Shown: positions 1-8,115 of the stretch, in pieces | Position numbering within the stretch: the stretch's first letter is position 1 | How the letters are laid out: each line of letters opens with the position of its first letter | Assembly: GCA_021798975.1 (NCBI GenBank) | Contig: JAJZBJ010000006.1 | Coordinates: 1 to 44,183, forward strand | DNA length: 44,183 bases | Source: Bacillota bacterium | GTDB lineage: Bacteria; Bacillota; Sulfobacillia; Sulfobacillales; Sulfobacillaceae | Direction: 5' to 3' | Position numbers and translations under genes: made by a program | The notes under the pieces: generated by a model | What the model was told of the DNA's origin: nothing | The model's database searches: none | The model's input: the letters and a program-made list of their open reading frames with translations, nothing else

Positions 1-1
1 G

Positions 2-247
2 CTCCATCACGACCGGCTCATCATCTATGTGTCGGATAACGGGGTGGGTATCGCGAAAGCCCAACAGTACGAAATTTTTGAGATGGGGCGGGGCAGCGGA
101 ATGGGCGTAGGGTTGTCCAATGTAGCTGAACGCATGATGGGCATTTATGGCCCCCACTACCATTTGCGGCTTCGTTCCCGTGCAGGAGTGGGCACCACGG
201 TGCGCCTGACCATTCCATTGAAGGGGGAGCAGGATGTTACCGCTTAA
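2..247 (+). CDS. LytS/YehU-type sensor histidine kinase, C-terminal end (partial)
   Basis: Only the last 81 residues are present; the frame is open to the left edge. They form the end of an HATPase_c domain: the G1 box DNGVGI near residues 12-17, a glycine-rich ATP lid GMGVGLSNVAERM, and the closing strand GTTVRLTIPL. The GLxNVxxR form of the lid is typical of LytS/YehU kinases, which pair with LytTR regulators. The stop codon overlaps the start of the regulator gene by 14 bp, so the two are translationally coupled. The sensor and membrane domains lie outside the window, so the signal cannot be judged. Confidence 0.9.
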   Translation, partial: LHHDRLIIYVSDNGVGIAKAQQYEIFEMGRGSGMGVGLSNVAERMMGIYGPHYHLRLRSRAGVGTTVRLTIPLKGEQDVTA

Positions 248-983
248 AACCTTAATTGTGGAAGATGAAGCCCCGGCGCGGATGGAACTGCGCTACTTGC
301 TCGCTCCATACCCAGACGCCATCCAGATTGTGGGCGAGGCGGCCAGCGTGCCGGAGGCCCGGGCATTAATCGGGGCCATCGACTATGACGTGGTGTTCTT
401 GGATGTCTCCATGCCGGGCGTCAGCGGCATGGAACTGGCCGCGGAGCTTAAGGCCACCCGCCCGTCTGTCCAAATTGTGTTTGTGTCGGCCTATGAGGAA
501 TACGCTATTGATGCCTTCCGGGTTCAAGCCGTGGATTATCTGGCCAAACCGGTCAGCCCGGCCCGCATCGAAGAGACCATCCGGCGCTTAACAGCCCAGA
601 CGGGAACCAATGCCCCCTCCCCAAGCGCAACCGATGCCGAAGCGGCCGAACTGGAGTGGGTGCCGTGCGACCAAAACGGGCATACCGTTCCCGTGCCGGT
701 GGAGGAGATTGTCTATATCGTGGCGGAACAGGACACCATTTTTGTGGCCACGCGCGACGGACGCCTCGCCACACGGTTCACCCTTGGGGAGTTGGAAACC
801 CGATTGCCGGAGGGGTTTATCCGCACCCACCGCAGCTTTATCGCCCAAACCCGCTATGTGAAGGAAATCATGCCCTATTTCAACGGCACCTACCTGCTGA
901 AGATGAAGGACAAGGCGGGAAGCGAGGTCTTGGTGAGCCGCTCCAACGTGCGCCGAATTAAAGAGGTGTTTCACCTGAACTAG
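234..983 (+). CDS. LytTR-family response regulator
   Basis: A two-domain response regulator of 249 residues. The N-terminal receiver has acidic residues E10-D11, the phosphoacceptor D57 in FLDVSMPG, and the conserved lysine in YLAKPVSP. After a linker rich in Ala, Pro and Ser around residues 120-135 comes a LytTR DNA-binding domain, with VEEIVYIVAEQDTIFV, a conserved FIRTHRSFIAQ and a terminal VSRSNVRRIKEVF. It overlaps the kinase gene by 14 bp and is its evident partner. The ATG at 234 is the natural start. Such pairs often control cell envelope, autolysis or transport genes; the targets here are unknown. Its 3' end overlaps convergent moaE by 26 bp. Confidence 0.95.
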   Translation: MLPLKTLIVEDEAPARMELRYLLAPYPDAIQIVGEAASVPEARALIGAIDYDVVFLDVSMPGVSGMELAAELKATRPSVQIVFVSAYEEYAIDAFRVQAVDYLAKPVSPARIEETIRRLTAQTGTNAPSPSATDAEAAELEWVPCDQNGHTVPVPVEEIVYIVAEQDTIFVATRDGRLATRFTLGELETRLPEGFIRTHRSFIAQTRYVKEIMPYFNGTYLLKMKDKAGSEVLVSRSNVRRIKEVFHLN

Positions 984-1401
984 CGTCCGGATCGTCGTGC
1001 CAATCCGTGGCGCCGTCTGCCCAGCGTTCTTTCTTCCAAATGGGCACCCGGGCCTTGATGCGGTCAATCCCTGCCTGGCAGGCCTTCAGGGCCTCTTCGC
1101 GATGCGCCGACGAGACAGCCACCAGCACCGCGGATTCGCCCAAAGCGAGTTCTCCCACGCGGTGGACCATCACCACATGAGACACCCCGAATTCGGCTTT
1201 CAGTTCGGCGGCAATGGCCGCCATTTCCGCCTCGGCTAGCTCCTGATATGCTTCGTAAAACAAGCCCCAGCTGGGCCGACCCTCGAAATGGTTCCGCACG
1301 GTGCCTAAAAACAGCGCCTGCCCCCCCACGGCCGGGTCTTGAATGGCCTCCAGCGCTTCGCCCATCTCGATGGCCCTGTCCTGTACGCGAATAATATCCA
1401 T
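958..1401 (-). CDS. moaE: Molybdopterin synthase catalytic subunit MoaE
   Basis: Large subunit of molybdopterin (MPT) synthase, which puts two sulfurs into cyclic pyranopterin monophosphate during molybdenum cofactor synthesis. The protein has 147 residues, usual for the family. Recognisable segments are GGQALFLGTVRNHFEG, the VVMVHRVGELALGE stretch, AHREEALKACQAGIDRIK and VPIWKKE with its catalytic lysines. The ATG at 1401 has a GGAGG site eight bases upstream and starts at the family N-terminus; a longer open frame upstream has no support. moaD ends one base before it, so the two subunits are made together. The 3' end overlaps the convergent LytTR gene by 26 bp. Confidence 0.96.
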   Translation of the reverse strand: MDIIRVQDRAIEMGEALEAIQDPAVGGQALFLGTVRNHFEGRPSWGLFYEAYQELAEAEMAAIAAELKAEFGVSHVVMVHRVGELALGESAVLVAVSSAHREEALKACQAGIDRIKARVPIWKKERWADGATDWHDDPDASSGETPL

Positions 1402-1402
1402 C

Positions 1403-1645
1403 CTATCCTCCACTAACCGGCGGAATAACCGCCACTTCGTCGCCGTCCGCCAAGACCCGGGACGGGTCCGCCCAAGCGGCATTCACACTGAACCGGAACT
1501 GCCCGATGGCATCTCCAAGCACTGGGGCCAGCTTCTCGTTGAACAGGGTCTCGACGGTCGTACCATCCGCGACGGCATAGCGGCGCGAGCGGCCGTTCAT
1601 ACGATCCGCCGCGTAGGAGAAGAATAAAACCGTAATGTCTCTCAT
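1403..1645 (-). CDS. moaD: Molybdopterin synthase sulfur carrier subunit MoaD
   Basis: A ubiquitin-like sulfur carrier of 80 residues. It starts MRDITVLFFSYAAD and ends in PPVSGG; the terminal Gly-Gly is the site that is adenylated and thiocarboxylated before sulfur is handed to MoaE. The ATG at 1645 follows GGAGGTG at good spacing. It is the first gene of the moaD-moaE pair and diverges from the L,D-transpeptidase gene across only 32 bp, so the two promoters must be very compact or overlapping. Other moa genes are not in the window. Confidence 0.94.
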   Translation of the reverse strand: MRDITVLFFSYAADRMNGRSRRYAVADGTTVETLFNEKLAPVLGDAIGQFRFSVNAAWADPSRVLADGDEVAVIPPVSGG

Positions 1646-1677
1646 GCCGACACCTCCGTCACAGCAAAGGGGATTGT

Positions 1678-2550
1678 ATGCGTCCATCATCGCGTCTGCC
1701 ATTCCTAGCCCTTGCTGGCTTGCTGTTAATCTCAGCCGCCCATTTAGCGCGGCCGCCTCTGGCCCATGGCGATCCCATGGCCATGGCCGGGCCGAAAGCC
1801 CATTTTTCGCCTCTGCCGCCCCTGGCCGGCGTCGACGAGCCGGTCGTGCTGACCGTGGACCAACCCGAAAGCGCCGCCGCTATCGCACGCCAAATCGCGG
1901 TCCGGCCGTCTGTGCCGGTACGGGTGGAGCGCATCGGACGGGAGCGGTACCGTCTTTTGCCGGTCGGCTTCTGGCCCGGCGCCGAGCACCTGACCATCGG
2001 CTGGTCCGGGTTCCAGAATCACACCGTGCTGACAACCGACGACAGCCGCGAAGTGGTGGTCGACCTGACGACCCAAACCCTAACCGGATTCGAAGACGGC
2101 CGCATCGTCCACACCGTACGCGTGTCCACGGGCGTATCCCCCAAGTGGACGACGCCTTCCGGCACCTTTTGGGTGTTCCGGCGCGTACAGGATGACCATA
2201 TGGTAGGTGGAAAGCCCGATGACCCGGACCACTGGGACGTAAACCACGTGCCCTACGCCCAATATATTCACGGCGGCATTGCGCTGCACGGCGCCTGGTG
2301 GAACCACCGTTTCGGCCATCCCGTCAGTCACGGCTGCATCCAATTGCCCACAGCGGAAGGACCCGACGGCCCCACTGGCGATCCAGCGGAAGCGGAGTGG
2401 CTCTGGCATTTCACCCATTTGGGCACCCCAGTCCTCATCATCGGCCACACACCAGAGGTCAAATCGTCGGCGACGGCGCCCCTTCCGTACCCGACTCAAG
2501 ATTCTCGCGAGCCGAAACCCGCCACGTCCGGCGCATCATCCACCCGGTGA
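1678..2550 (+). CDS. L,D-transpeptidase (YkuD domain), exported
   Basis: A 290-residue exported peptidoglycan enzyme. A signal or anchor segment spans residues 7-28 (LPFLALAGLLLISAAHLA). The YkuD catalytic domain runs from about 123 to 257, opening with VVVDLTTQTLTGF and GVSPKWTTPSGTF. The catalytic motif is H204 in LHGAWW with SHGC at 217-220, C220 being the nucleophile. Family members make 3-3 cross-links or attach proteins to peptidoglycan. The start has an AAAGGGGA site. The last 92 bp overlap the convergent lgt 3' end, encoding a Pro/Ser/Thr-rich tail after the domain. Confidence 0.94.
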   Translation: MRPSSRLPFLALAGLLLISAAHLARPPLAHGDPMAMAGPKAHFSPLPPLAGVDEPVVLTVDQPESAAAIARQIAVRPSVPVRVERIGRERYRLLPVGFWPGAEHLTIGWSGFQNHTVLTTDDSREVVVDLTTQTLTGFEDGRIVHTVRVSTGVSPKWTTPSGTFWVFRRVQDDHMVGGKPDDPDHWDVNHVPYAQYIHGGIALHGAWWNHRFGHPVSHGCIQLPTAEGPDGPTGDPAEAEWLWHFTHLGTPVLIIGHTPEVKSSATAPLPYPTQDSREPKPATSGASSTR

Positions 2551-3268
2551 AGACAAGAATCGGGATGGTGAACCACTGCATCAAGGTCACAAAGCCGATG
2601 CCCCAGTGGAGGTTGAGATAATGCACAAAGTAAATGGGGTTGTCACGCGTGGTCTCGCCGATAACCCCGCGCAGCAACGCGTAATAGAACATCGCGGACC
2701 AGAACTGATATCCCGGCGGCGGCGTCCGGTGCCGTTCAATCCAGAAGTACCGGATAATCAAGATGACGCCCCACGATGAGCCAATCAGCTGTTCCGGCCA
2801 GCGGCCGAAGCCCAGCGTGGTCATGTGGCCCAGCACCTCATGATTGAAGATGTTGCCGATGCGGACCATGAAGATGCCCATGCCAATCCCGGGCACCATC
2901 CAGTCCACCAAACGATTGTAGATGAGCGGCGTCTTCCGCAATTGCACCCACAGCGCCAGAATACCCATGCCCACAGCGCCATCGTAGGCTAAACCACCAT
3001 CCCAGATCTTCAATGCTTGTACGGGATCGGTCCAGATCCATTGCGGATCATTGGCCAGCACGAACAGCAAGCGGGCGCCGACGACGCCCCAGAGAATGGT
3101 CCAAAGCGTAATGGTGGACAATCGGTCGGCGTCCAGTCCCAACTGCCGGCCGCGCTCCATCAGGTACCAGCCGCCCCCCAGAATCGCCAGAACCATGAAA
3201 ATGCCGTACCAGTGCACCCCGATGGGGCCAATTTTAAAAGCGTAGGGATCGAGCCATGGGATATACAT
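2459..3268 (-). CDS. lgt: Prolipoprotein diacylglyceryl transferase
   Basis: An integral membrane enzyme of 269 residues that transfers diacylglycerol from phosphatidylglycerol to the lipobox cysteine of prolipoproteins. Diagnostic segments in order are HWYGIFM, WGVVGARLLFV, DGGLAYDGAVG and the Lgt signature FMVRIGNIFNHEVLGH, followed by YYALLRGVIGE. About seven hydrophobic segments are visible. The ATG at 3268 follows AGAGGTGAG. It lies 10 bp after hemL and is probably cotranscribed with it and the YchF-like gene. It is needed by lipoproteins such as the metal-binding protein at 5774. The 3' end overlaps the L,D-transpeptidase gene. Confidence 0.97.
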   Translation of the reverse strand: MYIPWLDPYAFKIGPIGVHWYGIFMVLAILGGGWYLMERGRQLGLDADRLSTITLWTILWGVVGARLLFVLANDPQWIWTDPVQALKIWDGGLAYDGAVGMGILALWVQLRKTPLIYNRLVDWMVPGIGMGIFMVRIGNIFNHEVLGHMTTLGFGRWPEQLIGSSWGVILIIRYFWIERHRTPPPGYQFWSAMFYYALLRGVIGETTRDNPIYFVHYLNLHWGIGFVTLMQWFTIPILVFTGWMMRRTWRVSARENLESGTEGAPSPTI

Positions 3269-3278
3269 ATCTCACCTC

Positions 3279-4562
3279 TTATAGTGTCCGGAAGACCTCA
3301 TCGGCTGCGCGGAGCGTCTTCTCAATGTCGCCGTCGCTGTGAGCCCAGGACGGAAACGCCGTTTCAAAGGGAGACGGCGGCATGAAAACGCCGCGCTCCA
3401 GCATGCCGTGAAAGTATCGCCGATAGCGCTCAACATCGGACCCGGCCACCTCATCGAAGTTCTTCGGCGGCGTTTCGCGGAAAAACAGTCCAAACATCGC
3501 TCCCGCCTGATTAATGGATAGAGCGATACCGTGGCGGCGTCCCCGCTCCACCAACCCCTCGGCTAAGGTGCGGGTACGCTCGATGAGCGTCGGATAGAAG
3601 GCCGGTTGAGACACCACGCCCAACTGTGCCAATCCCGCTGCCATGGCCAAAGCGTTGCCCGAAAATGTGCCGGCCTGATAGACGGGCCCCAGGGGAGCGA
3701 CCAGTCCCATGTAGGCGCGCCGCCCGCCATACACGCCGACCGGCATGCCGGCTCCCACCACCTTGGCCAAGGTGACCAAGTCCGGCGTCAGTCCGCGCGC
3801 CTCCGCGGCTGTCCCAAAATTAACCCGAAACCCGGTCATCACCTCATCGCTCACCCAGAGCGCTCCATGCGCCTCGGTCAACTCCCGGATGGTCTCGAGG
3901 AATCCCGGAACCGGCGGCACCGTACTCATGTTGCCAGCCACAGGCTCAGCGATGACTGCGGCGATTTCCGAGCCATGGACGCGGAAGGCTTCTTTTAACG
4001 CTTCGATATCGTTGTAGGGTGCGGTGAGGGTCAACGACGCAATGTCTGCCGGCACCCCCGCCGAATCCGGCACGCCCAGCGTCGCCGCCCCGGACCCGGC
4101 CTTAATCAGCAGCGAGTCGTGATGGCCGTGATAGGAGCCGGCAAACTTCAATACGCGCCGACGCCCGGTCACCCCGCGGGCCACCCGCAGAGCGCTCATA
4201 GTCGCCTCGGTGCCGCTATTGACCATGCGCAGCATCTCCATAGCCGGAATGGCGGCGGTGAGGCGTTCCGCCATCTCCACTTCCGCCGCGGTCGGCGCCC
4301 CATAGGACAACCCGCGCTGAGCCTGGCTTTCGACCGCCTTCACCACGGCCGGATGGGCATGGCCCAAAATCAGAGGCCCATAACCCATCACGTAATCTAA
4401 GAACTCACGCCCATCCACGGTTTCCAGCGTGGGGCCATGCCCCGCCCTGACGAAGAACGGCTCACCGCCCACCCCGCGGAAGGATCGCACCGGAGAGTTC
4501 ACCCCGCCGGGCAGAACCGCGCCGGCCCGCTCCCACAGCGAGGGATTTGTTGCGTCAGCCAT
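3279..4562 (-). CDS. hemL: Glutamate-1-semialdehyde 2,1-aminomutase
   Basis: A PLP-dependent aminomutase of 427 residues that converts glutamate-1-semialdehyde to 5-aminolevulinate, the last step of the C5 route to tetrapyrroles. The N-terminus carries the family hallmark LPGGVNSPVRSF. NSGTEATMSALRVAR binds cofactor phosphate, GSYHGHHD follows, D239 in VSDEV faces the pyridine nitrogen, and K267 in LAKVVGAGMPVG is the Schiff-base lysine. The ATG at 4562 has GGAGGG upstream. The gene lies 10 bp from each neighbour, between the YchF-like gene and lgt. No other haem genes are in the window. Confidence 0.97.
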   Translation of the reverse strand: MADATNPSLWERAGAVLPGGVNSPVRSFRGVGGEPFFVRAGHGPTLETVDGREFLDYVMGYGPLILGHAHPAVVKAVESQAQRGLSYGAPTAAEVEMAERLTAAIPAMEMLRMVNSGTEATMSALRVARGVTGRRRVLKFAGSYHGHHDSLLIKAGSGAATLGVPDSAGVPADIASLTLTAPYNDIEALKEAFRVHGSEIAAVIAEPVAGNMSTVPPVPGFLETIRELTEAHGALWVSDEVMTGFRVNFGTAAEARGLTPDLVTLAKVVGAGMPVGVYGGRRAYMGLVAPLGPVYQAGTFSGNALAMAAGLAQLGVVSQPAFYPTLIERTRTLAEGLVERGRRHGIALSINQAGAMFGLFFRETPPKNFDEVAGSDVERYRRYFHGMLERGVFMPPSPFETAFPSWAHSDGDIEKTLRAADEVFRTL

Positions 4563-4572
4563 GTGTACCCTC

Positions 4573-5637
4573 CTAGACGTTGAACCGGAAGTTGACAATA
4601 TCCCCGTCCTGCATCACATATTCCTTGCCTTCCAACCGAACCTGTCCCTGCTCCTTGGCCTTGACCATATTGCCGGCTTCTTGGAGGGCCGTGAAGGCCA
4701 CCACTTCTGCGCGAATAAATCCCCGTTCAATATCGGAGTGAATCTTGCCAGCAGCCTCTTTGGCGGCCGTCCCGCGCTCAATCGTCCAGGCCCTGACTTC
4801 ATCCTCCCCAGCTGTTAGGAAGGAAATAAGCCCCAAATGGTCGTAGGCCGCCTTGGCAAGCCGGGCAGTGCCGGTCTCCGCCACCCCCAGGTCGCGCATA
4901 AATTCGGCGCGATCATCCGCATCCAAGTCCTGGATTTCCTGTTCGATGGCTCCGGCCATCAGTACCAAGGGAATATTCTTCTCGGCAGCCATGGCTTGAA
5001 TGGCGCTCCGATCCGGATAGTCGCCGCTCTTGAAACTATCATCGTCCAAATTCAACAGCCAAATCATGGGTTTGAGTGTGAGGAACTGATAGCCGCTTAG
5101 AAGGCGGCGGTCATCCTCGGCCAAGTCCAGCTGGTCCAAGCGCCGTCCTTCTTCGAGGGCTTGGTAGAGAATGTCCAAGAGCTCCATCTCGTGCCGGTTT
5201 TCCGGCGTCATTTTCTTGCCGCTCTTGAGACGCTCGCGGCGCTTTTCCACCAAATCCAAATCGGAAAGCCCGATCTCCAGCTCCATGTCTTCCAGATCTT
5301 TAAGAGGCGCCGCGCCTTCGCCCAGTTCCGACTCAAAGCCGCGCACAACATGGATTAGCGCATCGACCAGCCGTACATCATTCAAGAATCGGTTCGGCCC
5401 CTGGGATTCTCCCCGGGCCAAACCAGGCACGTCCACGACTTGCAGTTGAGCCGGCGTCAGCTTTTTCGGCTGATACAACCCCGCCAGCCAATCTAGACGC
5501 TCGTCCGGGACAGGCGCCAATCCCTTGCGGGATTCCGCCTTGCCGCCATAGGCACTAGTTTCGGCATGCGAGTGCGTGAGTAAGTTGAAAATCGTTGTCT
5601 TTCCCGATCGAGGCAACCCGATCAATCCTATGTCCAC
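4573..5637 (-). CDS. YchF/Obg-like P-loop NTPase with C-terminal DUF933 (TGS-like) domain
   Basis: A translation-factor-class NTPase of 354 residues related to YchF. The P-loop is GLPRSGKTT at residues 7-15, where canonical YchF has GLPNVGKST. Switch II is VDVPGLARGES. A coiled-coil insertion follows (SDLDLVEKRRERL onwards). The C-terminal DUF933 domain ends KEYVMQDGDIVNFRFNV, a strong family match. The G4 position reads NLDDD rather than NxxE, so ATP preference should not be assumed. The start is GTG at 5637, preceded by AAGGGGGA; the reading frame continues upstream without a plausible site. It heads the set with hemL and lgt. Confidence 0.88.
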   Translation of the reverse strand: MDIGLIGLPRSGKTTIFNLLTHSHAETSAYGGKAESRKGLAPVPDERLDWLAGLYQPKKLTPAQLQVVDVPGLARGESQGPNRFLNDVRLVDALIHVVRGFESELGEGAAPLKDLEDMELEIGLSDLDLVEKRRERLKSGKKMTPENRHEMELLDILYQALEEGRRLDQLDLAEDDRRLLSGYQFLTLKPMIWLLNLDDDSFKSGDYPDRSAIQAMAAEKNIPLVLMAGAIEQEIQDLDADDRAEFMRDLGVAETGTARLAKAAYDHLGLISFLTAGEDEVRAWTIERGTAAKEAAGKIHSDIERGFIRAEVVAFTALQEAGNMVKAKEQGQVRLEGKEYVMQDGDIVNFRFNV

Positions 5638-5702
5638 GCCGGTCCCCCTTTTCCCTTTCCCGATTATAGCGAAACCACGAACACCGCCACAAGCGCAAGC
5701 GC

Positions 5703-5730
5703 TTGACATGCGCGGCGGAGGTGGTATGAT
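5703..5730 (+). promoter_or_regulatory. Sigma-A-type promoter of the metal-uptake operon
   Basis: A perfect -35 TTGACA at 5703-5708 is separated by 16 bp from a -10 TATGAT at 5725-5730. Transcription should begin near 5737, just upstream of the palindrome at 5741-5759. Confidence 0.8.
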
Positions 5731-5740
5731 GTGACTACAA

Positions 5741-5759
5741 ATTGATACAATGTATCAAT
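5741..5759. promoter_or_regulatory. Perfect 19-bp palindrome, probable metalloregulator operator
   Basis: ATTGATACAATGTATCAAT is an exact 9-1-9 inverted repeat lying a few bases past the predicted transcription start and directly before the ribosome binding site of the binding-protein gene. Position and symmetry fit a Fur-family roadblock operator, most simply for the Fur-family protein encoded second in the operon. The sequence is not the textbook Bacillus Zur or PerR box. Confidence 0.7.
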
Positions 5760-5773
5760 AGGAGGTTTGCATC

Positions 5774-6703
5774 ATGTTTGGCATCGTTGGCAAGGCCCGT
5801 TGGCTTTATGCAGCATCCGCCCTAGCGATCGCATCCGCCTGCTCCGGATGCGGGGTGGCCAGTCCCGCCCATCCGCCGGGCGTTGTCAACGCTGTCGGCG
5901 CCGAGAACGAATATGCCAACGTGATTCATCAAATTGGCGGGCGCTACGTCGACGTGACGGCGATTATGAACAATCCCAACACCGATCCGCACAGCTTTGA
6001 AGCCAGCCCCCGCGACGCGCGGGACGTAGGATTGGCCCAAATTGTGGTGCAAAACGGACTCGGATACGACAGCTTCATGACGCGGCTGGAGCAGGCGACC
6101 CCCAGCACCCAACGGACGGTCATTCAAGCAGGACGCGTGCTTCACCTCCCCAGTGAGGTAAAGAACCCCCATGTGTTTTACATGCCGGGCGCGATGGACA
6201 AAGTGGCGGAACGCATCGCCCAAACCCTGGAAAAAATCCAGCCCCGGCACCGCGCCTATTTCGCCCGCCGGCTGGCCGCGTTCCAGGCCTCGCTTGTCCC
6301 CTGGCAAAGGACGCTGGCGAAAATTCATCGTCAATTCCCGGGCGCTCCGGTGGCCGTGACGGAGCCGGTGGCAGACTACATGCTGCAGGGCGCCGGCTTG
6401 GATGTGAAGACGCCTTGGAGCTTTCAGGCCGCGGTGATGAACAGCACCGATCCGTCGCCCGAAGCGGCGGCGCAGGTCCGAGCGTTGCTTCAACATCGCA
6501 AAGTAAAGGTTTTCGTGTACAACCAGCAGGCGGTGGACTCCACCACCGAGTCCCTGTTGGCGCTGGCGAGGAAGTCCGGCGTACCGGTGGTCGGCGTATA
6601 TGAGACCATGCCGGCCGGCCATACCTACCAGAGCTGGATGCAGGCGGAAGCGTCCGCCGTCTTTGAGGCGCTGAAGACGGGCCGCTCCTCGCTCACAATG
6701 TGA
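5774..6703 (+). CDS. Metal (zinc/manganese) ABC transporter substrate-binding lipoprotein, ZnuA family
   Basis: Extracellular metal-binding component of 309 residues. A lipoprotein-type signal covers residues 8-26; C23 (IASAC) or C26 (CSGC) could be the lipidated cysteine. The cluster A-1 fold is shown by ENEYANVIHQIGG, the first metal histidine H73 in NTDPHSFE, H133 in NPHVFYMPGAM with the following helix, and a C-terminal VYNQQ...VPVVGVYET segment. At the place where many ZnuA proteins have Ser-His, this one has TEPVADYML, so a glutamate may serve as ligand. ATG 5774 follows AGGAGG. It is the first gene of the operon, 23 bp before the regulator. Confidence 0.93.
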   Translation: MFGIVGKARWLYAASALAIASACSGCGVASPAHPPGVVNAVGAENEYANVIHQIGGRYVDVTAIMNNPNTDPHSFEASPRDARDVGLAQIVVQNGLGYDSFMTRLEQATPSTQRTVIQAGRVLHLPSEVKNPHVFYMPGAMDKVAERIAQTLEKIQPRHRAYFARRLAAFQASLVPWQRTLAKIHRQFPGAPVAVTEPVADYMLQGAGLDVKTPWSFQAAVMNSTDPSPEAAAQVRALLQHRKVKVFVYNQQAVDSTTESLLALARKSGVPVVGVYETMPAGHTYQSWMQAEASAVFEALKTGRSSLTM

Positions 6704-6726
6704 GCACCCGCGGAAAGGAAGGCGAC

Positions 6727-7281
6727 ATGCCCGAGGAGAGTCTTATGTCTACCGACGCCATCGTGCGGTCCGTCGAAGAGCGTTTGGCCCACGAAGGCTT
6801 TCGCCTGACGGGCGCCCGGCGCGCCATCATCGACGTCATGGCCCGGTTTGAGCACCCGTTCACCACCGGAGAGCTGGAATCCGCGGTAACCCGGGCGGCT
6901 TCCCGCGTGGGACGGGCATCCGTGTATCGGACACTAGCCCTTCTAGAATCCCAAGGATTGGTGGAGAAGTTGCATCAAGCAGGCGCCGAACACTATACGT
7001 TGTGTCTCCGGAGCGAGCACCACCACCATGTCACCTGCATCCGTTGCGGTCAGACTGAAGACTTCCTGTTGCAGGACCGGCTGGACATTGTCGATGCCGT
7101 CGAGGGGCTGACGCGGAGCCTCGGGTATCTGCCGGAACACCATGTGTTGGAGGTGTACGGCACCTGCCCAGCTTGCCAAACCGATCCGCCGACACCTGGT
7201 GCCCGCGGGGCGCACCCGCCGCACCGGCCCGGGCGGCCCGACCAACCCGCAATCCATCATCCATCGGAGGGAACCTCATGA
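6727..7281 (+). CDS. zur: Fur-family metalloregulator, probably Zur
   Basis: A winged-helix repressor of 184 residues. FRLTGARRAIIDVM and GRASVYRTLALLESQGLV form the DNA-binding part. HHHHVTCIRCGQTEDF contributes metal ligands, and two CxxC pairs (CIRC, CPAC) make the structural zinc site. After the last CxxC there is an unusual tail of about 35 residues rich in Pro, His, Gly and Arg. ATG 6727 has AAGGAAGG; ATG 6745 also has a GAGGAG site and is a possible alternative. The stop shares ATGA with the ATPase start, so translation is coupled. Naming it Zur is inferred from the operon; Mn or Fe sensing is not excluded. Confidence 0.88.
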   Translation: MPEESLMSTDAIVRSVEERLAHEGFRLTGARRAIIDVMARFEHPFTTGELESAVTRAASRVGRASVYRTLALLESQGLVEKLHQAGAEHYTLCLRSEHHHHVTCIRCGQTEDFLLQDRLDIVDAVEGLTRSLGYLPEHHVLEVYGTCPACQTDPPTPGARGAHPPHRPGRPDQPAIHHPSEGTS

Positions 7282-8099
7282 AGATCGAGCAGACGGTGCA
7301 AACCACGCCCCAGGCCGCCCTCGAAATTACGGACTTAGGCGTCGCTTACGAATCCACCTGGGTGTTGGACCACATCGACTTAACGGTCAAACAGGGCGAA
7401 TTTATCGGCATCATCGGCCCCAATGGGGCGGGCAAGAGCACCCTCTTGAAGACGCTGGCCGGTCTTATTCGACCCAGCCGGGGTGAAATCCGGTTCCCGG
7501 CCGCCAGGGGCCGCCGCCACCCCGTCGGCTATGTGCCCCAGCGGTTCGATTTGGATCCCGACCTGCCGCTGCGCGCTCGAGACTTGGTGGGTCTCGGATT
7601 GGACGGCCACCGTTGGGGCTTCGCCTGGCCCAATGCGCAACGCGGCCGCAAGATCGAGCAGGCGTTGGCCCAAGTAGACCTGACCGGGTTTGCCGATCAT
7701 CCCGCCGGGAAACTCTCAGGCGGCCAGTTGCAACGGGTGCTGATTGCCCAAGCGCTGGTCTCGGACCCCGAGCTGCTGCTCTTGGACGAGCCACTCTCCA
7801 GCCTCGACTTGGCCAGCGCGCAAACGGTCGTCGACGTCGTGCACCGGGTGTCGCAGAATCTGGGCGTCACCGTGCTCTTGGTGACGCACGACATGAACCC
7901 GCTGCTGCCGGTCATGGACCGCCTCATCTACGTGGTGAACGGTCAAGCCGTTATCGGTACGGTCGACCAAGTGGTGCAAAAGGACGTGCTCGACAAATTG
8001 TACGGATACGACGTGGAAGTCTTGCGATTGCATGGGCGGATTTTGGTGGTGGGTGACGAGACGGCCTCCGGCGATGCCGCAGGCTTCGAGCACCGCTAG
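7278..8099 (+). CDS. znuC: Metal ABC transporter ATP-binding protein, ZnuC family
   Basis: Cytoplasmic ATPase of 273 residues. It has Walker A GPNGAGKST, Q-loop VGYVPQRFDLDPDLPL, signature LSGGQLQRVLIAQAL, Walker B LLLLDEPLSSLD and switch histidine VTHDMNPL. PQRFDLDPDLP resembles the PQ..xD..FP motif of manganese/zinc transporters. The start ATG overlaps the regulator stop as ATGA, with GGAGGG upstream. It energises the two permeases that follow. Confidence 0.95.
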   Translation: MKIEQTVQTTPQAALEITDLGVAYESTWVLDHIDLTVKQGEFIGIIGPNGAGKSTLLKTLAGLIRPSRGEIRFPAARGRRHPVGYVPQRFDLDPDLPLRARDLVGLGLDGHRWGFAWPNAQRGRKIEQALAQVDLTGFADHPAGKLSGGQLQRVLIAQALVSDPELLLLDEPLSSLDLASAQTVVDVVHRVSQNLGVTVLLVTHDMNPLLPVMDRLIYVVNGQAVIGTVDQVVQKDVLDKLYGYDVEVLRLHGRILVVGDETASGDAAGFEHR

Positions 8100-8115
8100 G
8101 GAGGGGGCTCTGACG

